Below are positions 32,780 through 41,368 of a stretch of 64,000 nucleotides of DNA, piece after piece; position 1 is the stretch's first letter, and every line of letters begins with the position of its first letter. The notes below the pieces were generated by a model. It made no database searches. It worked only from the letters and a program-made list of their open reading frames with translations, and had not been told where the DNA came from. The position numbers and the translations under genes were made by a program. Origin of the DNA: JAVHYG01 sp040390025 (GTDB taxonomy: Bacteria > Pseudomonadota > Gammaproteobacteria > Diplorickettsiales > Diplorickettsiaceae); the NCBI GenBank assembly GCA_040390025.1, contig JAZJZD010000004.1, positions 201,445-265,444 on the forward strand, written 5' to 3'.

Positions 32780-34321
32780 CTATGGCTCCAATATCGTCGG
32801 CGTAACAAAGATCAAAAGCTCGTTGCGTTCATCACTTACCTCTCTATAACGAAATAAACTTCCTATTATCGGCAAAGAACTTAAAAAAGGAATTCGCTGT
32901 AAGGTTTGGTTTTGCGAATGCTCATAAATACCTCCTAATACAACCGTTTCCCCATCCTTCAAAATCACTTTGGTTTTGATGCAACGTGCATTAATTACAG
33001 GTACATCTAATACCCGAGTAGCACTGGGTTGATCTTGATTGACTTCTAAATCCAAAGTAAGTCGATGGTTGAGCATAACGCGGGGCGTTACTCTTAAAGA
33101 TAATACGGCTTTCTTAAATTCGACATTCGTAGCACCACTTGAAGTTTTTTCCTGATAAGGAATACTGGCACCTGTTTCTATAGATGCTGTTTGTTGATCT
33201 TCGGTAATCAAATGGGGGGCTGAAATAATTTGGGCTTTTCCTTCATTTTCTAGCGCCGATAGCTCTAAGTCTAGAAAAAAATTTTCTCCCATACGCAGCA
33301 AATGCAACCCTACGGACCCTATAGTTTCCCCTCCGACAACATTTTGCACAGAAAAAGGTAAATCCATGCTTAATTGGGGTAATAACGGACTCGTGTTTTT
33401 TTCTATCCGGCGAGCTCCTCTAGCAATAGGAGTTTGTGCGTAAACTTGCCTTAATCCAAACCGGGCACCTAACTCACGCTCCTTATTCTTATCTACGCTT
33501 ACTATGCGTGCTTCTATAGACACTTGTTTAATAGGTCTATCTAATTGCCTAATAGCTTTTTCAATTCCAACTAATTTTTTCTTTGTGTCTTGTATCCATA
33601 GACTATTGCTTCGCTTATCTACACTAATACTTCCTCTAGAAGATAAAAACGAATTTTTTCTATCATTTAATAATGATACTAATTCTGCCGCTTTGCTGTA
33701 GCGAATTTCTATCAGTTTAGAAGACAAAACCTCTAGTGATTGCTGCTGTTCCCGAATTTCCTGATTTTTTCTATCCCGCTCCAAAAATTCACTTTGTGGC
33801 GCAATAAACCATCCATGCTTAATAGGTCGTTTAACTAATCCTTGTGTTTGTAAAAGAATATCCAAAGCCTGTTGCCAAGGCATATCGTTTAAATGAATAC
33901 TAACGTTACCTTGCACCTTATCATCTACCACCAAATTAAACCCACTAAACTCTGCTAATAGTGTTAATGCTGCTCGCAGCTTAATGTCTTGAAAATTTAA
34001 CGATACATGTTGCTCTTTATTCTCTAGCGATTCCACATTTTCCAAATCCACACCCCATAAATCAAGCGATGCAAAAAGAAAAATTATCATTAAGGCTAAT
34101 TTATATACCCATGGCACTTGAAGTTGCGAACTCGTAACTTCAAGTGCCATCTTTACGCGATGGGGTTTTTCAAGGGAAGAATCGTAATTTCTCCTCTTGA
34201 ATGACAGCGCGGAAGCTTTGCTGATCCCCGCCATGTAATCGGCTATACCGCTCGCTATGAGTTTGGAAGGTCCGTATTTTCGGGTACGAGCAGTATATAC
34301 CCTATGATAATAATCAACCAT
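32780..34321 (-). CDS. pilQ: Type IV pilus / competence secretin PilQ with repeat-derived N terminus
   Basis: Outer-membrane secretin through which the pilus or DNA-uptake fibre passes. After the signal-like segment (VYKLALMIIFLFASLDLWG, about 72-90) come an STN-type domain (DIKLRAALTLLAEFSGFNLVV), a short N-domain, and the secretin domain ending GRIPFLSSLPIIGSLFR-like and ELLIFVTPTIL. It lacks AMIN domains and is closer in size to HofQ/ComE. The ORF begins at 34321, overlapping the pilO/P stop by 8 bp as ATGGTTGA. Codons about 7-73 are an in-frame copy of repeat A. Thus the mature protein is normal, but the signal peptide sits behind a 70-residue extension unless an internal start (for example ATG at residue 58 or GTG at residue 69) is used. 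Confidence 0.9.
   Translation of the reverse strand: MVDYYHRVYTARTRKYGPSKLIASGIADYMAGISKASALSFKRRNYDSSLEKPHRVKMALEVTSSQLQVPWVYKLALMIIFLFASLDLWGVDLENVESLENKEQHVSLNFQDIKLRAALTLLAEFSGFNLVVDDKVQGNVSIHLNDMPWQQALDILLQTQGLVKRPIKHGWFIAPQSEFLERDRKNQEIREQQQSLEVLSSKLIEIRYSKAAELVSLLNDRKNSFLSSRGSISVDKRSNSLWIQDTKKKLVGIEKAIRQLDRPIKQVSIEARIVSVDKNKERELGARFGLRQVYAQTPIARGARRIEKNTSPLLPQLSMDLPFSVQNVVGGETIGSVGLHLLRMGENFFLDLELSALENEGKAQIISAPHLITEDQQTASIETGASIPYQEKTSSGATNVEFKKAVLSLRVTPRVMLNHRLTLDLEVNQDQPSATRVLDVPVINARCIKTKVILKDGETVVLGGIYEHSQNQTLQRIPFLSSLPIIGSLFRYREVSDERNELLIFVTPTILEP
34102..34302 (-). repeat. Repeat family A, copy 3, in frame in pilQ
   Basis: Read on the minus strand it begins TACTGCTCGTACCCGAAAAT and proceeds through GAGCGGTATAGCCGAT, CAGCAAAGCTT, TCATTCAAGAGGAGAAATTA and the hairpin ATGGCACTTGAAGTT/AACTTCAAGTGCCAT (34111-34125 with 34136-34150) to GGGTATA. 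It aligns with copy 1 over its full length. A 9-bp direct repeat, TATATACCC, occurs at 34102-34110 and at 34294-34302 and could be a target duplication or a remnant of element ends. Confidence 0.85.
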
Positions 34322-35228
34322 AGGAGAAATCCTTATTTTTTATTATTAATTCAATATTTTTTTTATTATTTTTCTCTTGAAGCATCATTTTTTTAGAATC
34401 AATAAAAACAACACGTGTTTTTTCTATTCCAACTTCACTTCCTATTTCAACCTTGCAAATATGTTCATTTGGCAATTTAATCAAACCCCAATTTTTTTCG
34501 ATCTGATTTCTAATTAAAAAACCAACCATTTTCAATTGATCAATTGGGTAATGCGTTAAATAATTTATGCACATATTTATTTTTTTTGCATTAAAAATGG
34601 CATTACGCTTCAAATTAGACAGCTGATTAGTCTGAAAAAAAGAACTCTCCACCAAGATAGAAAATAAAATATATATTTTGTTTTTTGATTCTAAAGCAGT
34701 ATCTTTAGCATCTAAAAAACCCCATTTAAATTTGTTTATAAAAACATGATATTTTAAATTTTCTAGTTGATATAAAAATTCCTTTATATTTCTTTCATTA
34801 CTGTTATTTACTGAAGCTGTAACAAACAATTCGGTATAAAATTCCTTATTTACGCCGGATACAACCTTTAAGTCATTTAATCTTAAATCTTGCGATAATC
34901 CGTGCCGAATTGCCCATGGCATTATTTCATGCTTAATTTTTTTATTTTTGTTCTCACAATCCTCAAAAACCTGCCGCTTTAAAATTATTAACTTTTTCTC
35001 AATCAAATCATAATTTTTTAAAAGTTCTTGTTGTTCTTTTAACTTTTGCATCAAAGTGGCTATCTGCTTATAAATTAACTTTTTATTAGCTATAGCTGGC
35101 TTTAAATAAAAAAAATAACTGAATATAAAAACAAAAAAAACAAACGCCAGAATAAAAATATACCTGTTTCTCCAAGAAAAATTGAGCCCTAATAAAAACC
35201 CATTTATTTTTTTTATAGCTTTTTTCAC
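34314..35228 (-). CDS. Fused PilO-PilP pilus alignment protein
   Basis: A 304-aa inner-membrane protein. Residues 23-42 are a transmembrane helix, 45-90 a coiled coil, and 115-200 a ferredoxin-like segment as in PilO. Residues 224-286 match the PilP homology region (YPIDQLKMVGFLI, NWGLIKLPN, VEIGSEVGI, MMLQE). PilP is normally a separate lipoprotein that joins PilMNO to PilQ. No separate pilP and no lipobox are present, and the gene lies between pilN and pilQ where pilO and pilP should be. I infer a gene fusion. The sequence is unusually AT-rich. It starts 5 bases after pilN. Confidence 0.82.
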   Translation of the reverse strand: MKKAIKKINGFLLGLNFSWRNRYIFILAFVFFVFIFSYFFYLKPAIANKKLIYKQIATLMQKLKEQQELLKNYDLIEKKLIILKRQVFEDCENKNKKIKHEIMPWAIRHGLSQDLRLNDLKVVSGVNKEFYTELFVTASVNNSNERNIKEFLYQLENLKYHVFINKFKWGFLDAKDTALESKNKIYILFSILVESSFFQTNQLSNLKRNAIFNAKKINMCINYLTHYPIDQLKMVGFLIRNQIEKNWGLIKLPNEHICKVEIGSEVGIEKTRVVFIDSKKMMLQEKNNKKNIELIIKNKDFSYG

Positions 35229-35233
35229 ATTTT

Positions 35234-35758
35234 TTAAAGTGTTGCCTTTAGCATAAATTCAATCTTTAAGTTTTCTTTCAGACTATAATTCAACTTAAAA
35301 TCCAAGTGATCACTTTCTTTTAATTTTTTCATTAACTGCAAATATGCATCTATTGAAGGTAATAAGCCGGCAATCACCAAATACTCTGAGTTATATTCGA
35401 CAGTTTTTATCTGAACGCCCAAAGGCGCCGATAATTTCAACTCAGCTAATATCAATAAAATTTTTTTAATATGCCGACGATTAGTATGTAAACGCTCTAC
35501 AACAGAATTCAATTGATCAGACTGTTTTTTTAACCGAGCTAATTTCTTAATAACCGGCAAAATAGGGGTTAATTGGGCAGCTAATTGATTTCTATAAGAT
35601 TCCATTTTTCTAATTTGGTAAGAAATAAAATGACTCAACAAAGCTATTGATAAAAAAATTAAAAAAAATACCTTCGAAGCAAAAAGAACAAACTCTATTT
35701 TTTTTCTTTTAATTTGCTCTTCGCTCGAAGGTAATAGGTTGATATTAATTTTTTTCAT
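35234..35758 (-). CDS. pilN: Type IV pilus assembly protein PilN
   Basis: The 174-aa protein opens with KKININLLPSSEEQIKRKK, the cytoplasmic PilM-binding INLLP motif of PilN, followed by a transmembrane helix (about 24-46), a coiled coil (55-85) and a periplasmic ferredoxin-like domain. It forms the inner-membrane alignment complex with PilM and PilO. It lies between pilM (35 bases upstream) and the pilO/P fusion. Confidence 0.88.
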   Translation of the reverse strand: MKKININLLPSSEEQIKRKKIEFVLFASKVFFLIFLSIALLSHFISYQIRKMESYRNQLAAQLTPILPVIKKLARLKKQSDQLNSVVERLHTNRRHIKKILLILAELKLSAPLGVQIKTVEYNSEYLVIAGLLPSIDAYLQLMKKLKESDHLDFKLNYSLKENLKIEFMLKATL

Positions 35759-35793
35759 ACTTTATTTTTCTACTCCCTAAACTCACTATTATC

Positions 35794-36747
35794 TCATGAC
35801 ATAAAACCTCTTAACGCTAAACCAACGCTTAAAAATAGACTAGGAAAAATCTCCTCAAGTACTTTTACATTTAAATTTTCGGAACAGGATAATAATTGAT
35901 TGTGTTCTACAATCTCCGCTTCTAGTCCATACAGCTCACCAAACGCTTTTTCCAAATCTTGCAATAATAAAAAATCAGAGCCTATCAAAAATAAATTTTT
36001 AAACTTAATATCGGGGTAACTTAAAAAAAATGTATGTATACATCGATGGATTTTCTTTAACACCATCGCTTTGTCGATTAGATTGCAGATTCTTTCACTA
36101 TAACTATGGATTTGCCTTGCCGCTTCTAAAAACAAAAAAGTCAACTGATTATCGCTAATAACAAGTAATGCGCAAGGTTTTTTACTATACTCAGGATATA
36201 AATAAATATAAGCTCGCTCTAGTGCATGAGAATTTATTTCAATAAACAACGGAATTAAATTCGCCTTATAAATAGCTTCTAAACGAACATCAAGATGTTC
36301 TTTACGACAAGCAACGAGAAACACCTTTAGATAATTCTGGTCTGGAATATCAAAAACTTGGTAATCAAAATAAATGGCGTCGAGAGGATAAGGGATATGT
36401 TCTTCTACCGCTAAATTTATTGCAATTTCAAGATTTTCAGTGGCAGATTTATCAATGCGAATCCACTTACTATTAACTAGAATATCCGGTAGCGCTACTA
36501 TACATTTTTTTGTAGAGATTTTTTCTCTCGCCAGCATTCTCTTGATCAACGCCGCTAATTCTGTGCTTGTTTTAACGATACTTTCTTCATTAAAACCCGA
36601 GATAGCTTCTGTTGAATAATGTTTAAGTTGGCAAGATGATCTAGAATTTCCTAAAACAGCGAATTTGATCGACGTGGTAGCTATATCTAAACCTATTATG
36701 TCGTTTCTCGATGCAGCTATTTTAAATCTATCCCTAATAAAACACAT
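35794..36747 (-). CDS. pilM: Type IV pilus assembly ATPase-fold protein PilM
   Basis: An actin/FtsA-like cytoplasmic protein of 317 aa. The nucleotide-binding GLDIATTSIKFAVL (about 19-32), LPDILVNSKWIRI and AINLAVEEHIPYPLD match PilM. It docks on the PilN N terminus. First gene of the operon pilM-pilN-pilO/P-pilQ. The 291-bp upstream region (36748-37038) is AT-rich and should hold the promoter. Confidence 0.87.
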   Translation of the reverse strand: MCFIRDRFKIAASRNDIIGLDIATTSIKFAVLGNSRSSCQLKHYSTEAISGFNEESIVKTSTELAALIKRMLAREKISTKKCIVALPDILVNSKWIRIDKSATENLEIAINLAVEEHIPYPLDAIYFDYQVFDIPDQNYLKVFLVACRKEHLDVRLEAIYKANLIPLFIEINSHALERAYIYLYPEYSKKPCALLVISDNQLTFLFLEAARQIHSYSERICNLIDKAMVLKKIHRCIHTFFLSYPDIKFKNLFLIGSDFLLLQDLEKAFGELYGLEAEIVEHNQLLSCSENLNVKVLEEIFPSLFLSVGLALRGFMS

Positions 36748-36944
36748 GTGGATTAACCTATTTTTGTTTTCAATAGCTAGAAAATTCTTTTCCTTTATTA
36801 TGCATTTAAATAAAGCTTTGTCAATAATTTAAAACATAATTTGCGTTAAGAAGCGGCTAAAAAAACTAAAAAATATTCAAGCTTATGGGAAAGATATCAT
36901 AGGTGTACAAAATTATTTTATTGAACTATAAAGTTTTTATAAAG

Positions 36945-36996
36945 ATACCACTCGAACTTAAAACCCTAGATTTTTAAAGATTAAAGTGAGTGGTAT
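36945..36996 (-). terminator. Inverted repeat downstream of the secreted-protein gene
   Basis: ATACCACTC at 36945-36953 pairs with GAGTGGTAT at 36988-36996. The layout (TACCACTCGAACTTAAA to GTGAGTGGTATA) resembles the first hairpin of repeat A, and the structure sits about 45 bases beyond the stop of the gene at 37039. It may be a solo family A hairpin serving as a terminator. Confidence 0.4.
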
Positions 36997-37038
36997 AATG
37001 CAAAATTTTCTATTTCTACTTTTAAATCATTTAACAAA

Positions 37039-37809
37039 TTATGATTCCAGCTTAAATGGGCAGTCCTTAATGGTATCGCCTTTACACTTGTAAAGACCCC
37101 ATTCATTGATGGCCTCCCAGCGTTTTCTATAATCGCCATTAAGCTTAAACTGGGGTTTATATTCTGTTTGATCATTATCTATCAGATCAAACCTTATTCC
37201 ATCGGCTAAACGGTATTCGCACCCTGTAAGCGCTCTTCCTAGAGTGGGATTATTGGCATTTTTAGAAAAAAAATAAGCTGCTTCAAAATTTTCAATTCTA
37301 TTTAGATGTAACTCACTAGCATGCTTACCAATTAAATTTAAGTGAATACTTGTATACAAACAGGTCTTTCTTGCTTTATCGAGCAAATAAACTAGCATAT
37401 GTCTTATGTTCTTACCATCGCTTGAAGAAAAGGACACGTGTATGTTTAATTGATTAGCAATAAATAGTACCAGCGGATTAAAAGGCTCTTTGCCAAACCT
37501 CGGGCGGATAGTCGTAAAAAAACTTTCGGGATCCTCATTGATTCGCTGTGTTATCTTTTTAACAGCCTGTTTATCTAATTTCTCCAAGTTATACTCTTTC
37601 AGATGCTCTTTTATTGTAGTTTTTACCATAGCTTCCGTGACAAGTACTTTACAGCCGGGTTTAATAGCTTCTGGACTAGGACAATAGTCTGCCTTAACAG
37701 CTAAAGTAAAAAATAAAATAGCGAAAGGGAAAAAATATTTTTTTTTAGCATAAATTACTCCGTTAAGATAAAAACGTACTTCAGTGTAAATATTTAAAAG
37801 ACTGGTCAT
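37039..37809 (-). CDS. Secreted cysteine-containing protein of unknown function
   Basis: The 256-aa frame contains a clear signal peptide (KKKYFFPFAILFFTLAVKADYC, cleavage likely after KA) and a Cys-containing mature part (YCPSPEAIKPGCK, GCEYRLADG, YKCKGDTIKDCPF) with Trp near the end. The pattern recalls small secreted DUF3757-like proteins of Legionella, but I am not sure. The frame's only ATG (37809) gives 20 odd residues before the signal. A better start, ATG at 37751 with GGAG six bases upstream, is one base out of frame because the following A-tract has nine A's rather than ten. The gene is thus slippage-dependent, frameshifted, or carries a sequence error. Confidence 0.7.
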   Translation of the reverse strand: MTSLLNIYTEVRFYLNGVIYAKKKYFFPFAILFFTLAVKADYCPSPEAIKPGCKVLVTEAMVKTTIKEHLKEYNLEKLDKQAVKKITQRINEDPESFFTTIRPRFGKEPFNPLVLFIANQLNIHVSFSSSDGKNIRHMLVYLLDKARKTCLYTSIHLNLIGKHASELHLNRIENFEAAYFFSKNANNPTLGRALTGCEYRLADGIRFDLIDNDQTEYKPQFKLNGDYRKRWEAINEWGLYKCKGDTIKDCPFKLES

Positions 37810-38134
37810 ATATTAATCAATGATGTGGCTGCGCTATAGTTTTTTCCATATTTAGTTTATATATCAATAAATGATTTAATTATTATATTTAAAAATGACT
37901 CGCGCCTTCAGGCAAACCAGGTACATTACATTTTTGCCTTATTCTCAAACAAGCTCAAAGGGACAAATTATAAAATTGGTAAAAAATAAGAAAGCACTAA
38001 CAGCCTCTTTTTTAACTTGGAACCCAGCAAACTGGTTTTTTTTGCAGAGAGCCTCTTAAATAACAAAACTCCGCCATTAGGACATTAATAATGAGATGCG
38101 ATATTATGTTGTAATTGAGTCATTGCCCTTAACT

Positions 38135-40570
38135 ATGAAACAACATCGAACCTCCCTCTTACGTAACCTACTATTGATGTTATTAAGCCTATTAATTACG
38201 CTTATTGTTGTAGCAGGCGTTCTCTATATGTATTTGGACAAGCAATTACCAAACGTGGATGAATTAAAATCTGTACAATTACCCATTCCCATGAAAATCT
38301 ACACCAGCGATGGTCAACCCATTGCTGAATTCGGCGAACTTCACCGAAATTTAGTTAGACTGAATGAAGTTCCGACCTTAATGGTAAATGCCTTTCTAGC
38401 GACAGAAGATCAACGTTTTTTAGAACATCATGGTGTTGATTTTTATGGTCTATTACGTGCTGCCAGCGAATTACTAATAACCGGTAATAAAGTACAAGGC
38501 GGTAGCACTATTACAATGCAAGTTGCACGTAATTTTTATCTTTCCCGTGAAAAAACTTTTCTACGTAAATTTACGGAAATTCTCTTATCCCTCAAAATCG
38601 AACGTGAATTTACCAAAGATCAAATTCTAGAATTGTACCTTAACAAAATTTTTCTGGGGAATCGCGCTTATGGGATTGCCGCTGCGGCTCAAATTTATTT
38701 TGATAAAACACTAAACCAATTAACACTCCCCGAAATGGCCACGATCGCAGGCCTACCGAAAGCGCCTTCTGCTATTAATCCATTGGTTAACCCTATTGCA
38801 GCAAAGCAACGCCGTGATCATGTATTAGCACGTATGCTTGAATTAGGTTATATCTCAAGACCTGCTTATGAAACCGCCATTCAAACGCCCATGCAAACAC
38901 ATCCCGACACAGAAACTGAAGGAATGATAAAAGCTCCTTACGTCGCAGAAATGGTGCGCGATATGATGTATAAAAGTTTTGGCGACAATATTTATACAAA
39001 AGGTTATAGCGTTTATACAACGCTGAATACAGCGCAACAAATAGCAGCTAACAAAGCCTTACGTACCGCTTTATTGGCTTATGATCTTCGTCATGGCTAT
39101 CGCGGGCCGGAAAAAAATATTGGTCCATTAAATCCTGCAAAGCTTACTCATGCATTAAGTGCACTTCACCGCATTGCTTCAATAAATGATCTACAAGCCG
39201 CTATTGTCACGCTCATTACGGATCAAGGCGTGATGGCTTTGTTGCCAAATAATCAATCGATTCTTATCCCTTGGGAAGGACTTGCCTGGACAATGCCACA
39301 ATTAGATAGCACGCAACTTAATCCTCCACCTGAAGCATTGAGAAATAAACTACACATAGGCGATATCATCCGCGTCCAAAACCAAAATAATTCTTGGACA
39401 CTTGCTCAAATACCCAAAGTACAAGGGGCTCTAGTTGCTTTGAACCCTCAAAATGGCGCTATCAGTGCGTTAGTGGGAGGCTTTGATTATAATTTAAGTA
39501 AATTCAATCGTGTCATTCAAGCTGAGAGACAACCTGGATCAGGCTTTAAACCCTTTATTTATGCCGCAGCACTTGCTAAAGGATATACGCTTGCTAACGT
39601 ATTTAATGATGCGCCCTTAGTATTTGATATTCCAGGACGTGCTGAACCCTGGCGTCCACAAAATGATAATCATATTTTTAGTGGACCTACCCGTTTACGT
39701 GTTGCTTTAGCCAAATCTATCAATCTTGTTTCAGTCCGTTTATTACAAGCAATCGATATACCTTATGTTTTAACTTATGCCAAACGTTTTGGTTTTAATC
39801 CCAAAAAATTACCACGTAATCTTTCGCTCGCATTAGGTACGGGTGAGGTCACTCCTATTGAATTGGCACGTGGTTATGCTGTTTTTGCAAATGGCGGCTA
39901 TCGAGTAACTCCTTATTTAATTGACCATATTACTGATGAACAGGGCGAAATAATTTATCAAGCTGAGCCCAAAATAGCCTGTGAAGATTGCATAATCGGT
40001 AAAATTGAATCGCCTGCACCGGACGTAAAAGATAATCCTTTCGCACCGCAAGCTATTCCACCTGATATCGCTTTTTTAATGACTTCTGCTTTGAAAGATG
40101 TCATTCGCTATGGCACTGGCAGTCAAGCAAGAAGCCTCGGCCGCCATGATCTCGCTGGAAAAACTGGAACTACTAGTGATTATGTAGATACATGGTTTAC
40201 AGGGTTTAATAGTGATTTGGTTGCGACTGTTTGGATAGGTTTTGATCAACCCAGTTCGGTTCTCGAATACGGGGCAAAAACTGCCTTACCGATGTGGATT
40301 GATTTCATGCGTGTTGCGTTACAAGGTAAACCCGAACGAACAATGCCACAACCTCCTGATATTATTACTGCTAGCATTGATCCAATGACAGGTTACTTAC
40401 TTCCAGAAGGCACGTCTGGTTCCATTTTAGAGTACTTTCGCAAAGATAATTTGCCAAGGATAGCAACCGAAGAGACCATTCCTCTAGAACCTGAAAACCA
40501 AGAAGGCGCAGCAGATTCGCCACAAACAGAAATTCAAAACAATTCTCAAAATAATGAACCATTGTTTTAA
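38135..40570 (+). CDS. mrcA: Penicillin-binding protein 1A
   Basis: Bifunctional peptidoglycan glycosyltransferase/transpeptidase. The start is placed at ATG 38135 (MKQHRTSLLRN); ATG 38096 would add 13 residues. A transmembrane helix (about 12-32) is followed by the GT51 domain with ATEDQRFLEHHGVD and GGSTITMQVARNFYL, a linker/OB region, and the transpeptidase domain with PGSGFKPF (SxxK), KSINLVSVR (SxN) and GKTGTTSDY (KTG). The C-terminal tail is Gln/Asn-rich. A matching activator, lpoA, is at 46.8 kb. Confidence 0.94.
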   Translation: MKQHRTSLLRNLLLMLLSLLITLIVVAGVLYMYLDKQLPNVDELKSVQLPIPMKIYTSDGQPIAEFGELHRNLVRLNEVPTLMVNAFLATEDQRFLEHHGVDFYGLLRAASELLITGNKVQGGSTITMQVARNFYLSREKTFLRKFTEILLSLKIEREFTKDQILELYLNKIFLGNRAYGIAAAAQIYFDKTLNQLTLPEMATIAGLPKAPSAINPLVNPIAAKQRRDHVLARMLELGYISRPAYETAIQTPMQTHPDTETEGMIKAPYVAEMVRDMMYKSFGDNIYTKGYSVYTTLNTAQQIAANKALRTALLAYDLRHGYRGPEKNIGPLNPAKLTHALSALHRIASINDLQAAIVTLITDQGVMALLPNNQSILIPWEGLAWTMPQLDSTQLNPPPEALRNKLHIGDIIRVQNQNNSWTLAQIPKVQGALVALNPQNGAISALVGGFDYNLSKFNRVIQAERQPGSGFKPFIYAAALAKGYTLANVFNDAPLVFDIPGRAEPWRPQNDNHIFSGPTRLRVALAKSINLVSVRLLQAIDIPYVLTYAKRFGFNPKKLPRNLSLALGTGEVTPIELARGYAVFANGGYRVTPYLIDHITDEQGEIIYQAEPKIACEDCIIGKIESPAPDVKDNPFAPQAIPPDIAFLMTSALKDVIRYGTGSQARSLGRHDLAGKTGTTSDYVDTWFTGFNSDLVATVWIGFDQPSSVLEYGAKTALPMWIDFMRVALQGKPERTMPQPPDIITASIDPMTGYLLPEGTSGSILEYFRKDNLPRIATEETIPLEPENQEGAADSPQTEIQNNSQNNEPLF

Positions 40571-40672
40571 TAATGGCTTATAAAACAAAAAACACTAGAT
40601 ATCCTTGCATTGCTAGCCGACCCTCTTTTTGCGCTTGCGCATGCCACAAAATAATAAGCGCACTGGCTTAAC

Positions 40673-41134
40673 TTAACGTAACCCTATTGCATTTTCTAAG
40701 TCTCGCTTAGTCTGCGAACCCACCAGTATACGTTTCAAACGACCATCCGGCCCAATTAAAAGCATCGTTGGCAACCCACGGATTCTTCCAACACCAAAAC
40801 GACCTTTAGGGTCATAAGCAAAAGTAGGGAAGGCAACGCCACTTTCTTGTATGCGCTGAGGTAAGTCTTTTAAAGGTCCATCCTCATAATTAACACCAAA
40901 CATAACCACTTCATTACGATGTGCTTTATAAAAAGCATTTAGATCCGGTATTTCTTCCATACAAATATTACACCAGGTTGCCCAATAACTGATCACAACC
41001 CATTTGCCTTTATAATCTGAAAAGTTAATAGGGTCCTTTACAATAGTAAAAGGAGTAGGCGAAACAGCGAAGGCTACTGTAGAAAATAAAACCAACATGG
41101 CCGTTAAAACAATTGCTCGAAAAGCGCTCGTCAT
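40673..41134 (-). CDS. TlpA/ResA-like thioredoxin, periplasmic
   Basis: The start is ATG 41134, preceded by GGGGAG; a TTG 12 bases upstream is less likely. The 153-aa protein has a signal peptide (to about residue 24, STVAFA) and a thioredoxin fold with active-site WATWCNICMEEIPDL (CNIC) and a cis-Pro region RIRGLPTMLLIGPDGRL. It is probably a membrane-exported disulphide reductase for cytochrome c or envelope proteins. It stands alone. Confidence 0.87.
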   Translation of the reverse strand: MTSAFRAIVLTAMLVLFSTVAFAVSPTPFTIVKDPINFSDYKGKWVVISYWATWCNICMEEIPDLNAFYKAHRNEVVMFGVNYEDGPLKDLPQRIQESGVAFPTFAYDPKGRFGVGRIRGLPTMLLIGPDGRLKRILVGSQTKRDLENAIGLR

Positions 41135-41273
41135 AATACTCCCCAAAAATTAGGTGTTATTATCTGATTAAACGTTAACTTTTCAAATAACTCAAGTTTT
41201 TAGTAAAATTAAAATTGCAGTTTCTCGGCAAAATCTTTTAATTCACTTATAGACTTGCTATTATAAATTTCAC

Positions 41274-41360
41274 TTAGGGGTGCCTATTTTTAAGGTTATA
41301 AAAAACCAAGTGGGCTGAGAAATACCCTTACCACCTGATCGGGATAATGCCCGCGTAGGA
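41274..41360 (+). promoter_or_regulatory. TPP riboswitch (THI box)
   Basis: The conserved core is directly readable: GGGGTGCC, then GGGCTGAGAAATACCC, then ACCTGATCGGGATAATGCC and CGCGTAGGAAAAG, in the right order and spacing, ending just before the ATG at 41369. It binds thiamine pyrophosphate and represses the downstream transporter operon. The AGGA of the final arm overlaps the likely ribosome binding site, suggesting translational control. Confidence 0.96.
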
Positions 41361-41368
41361 AAAGTCAT

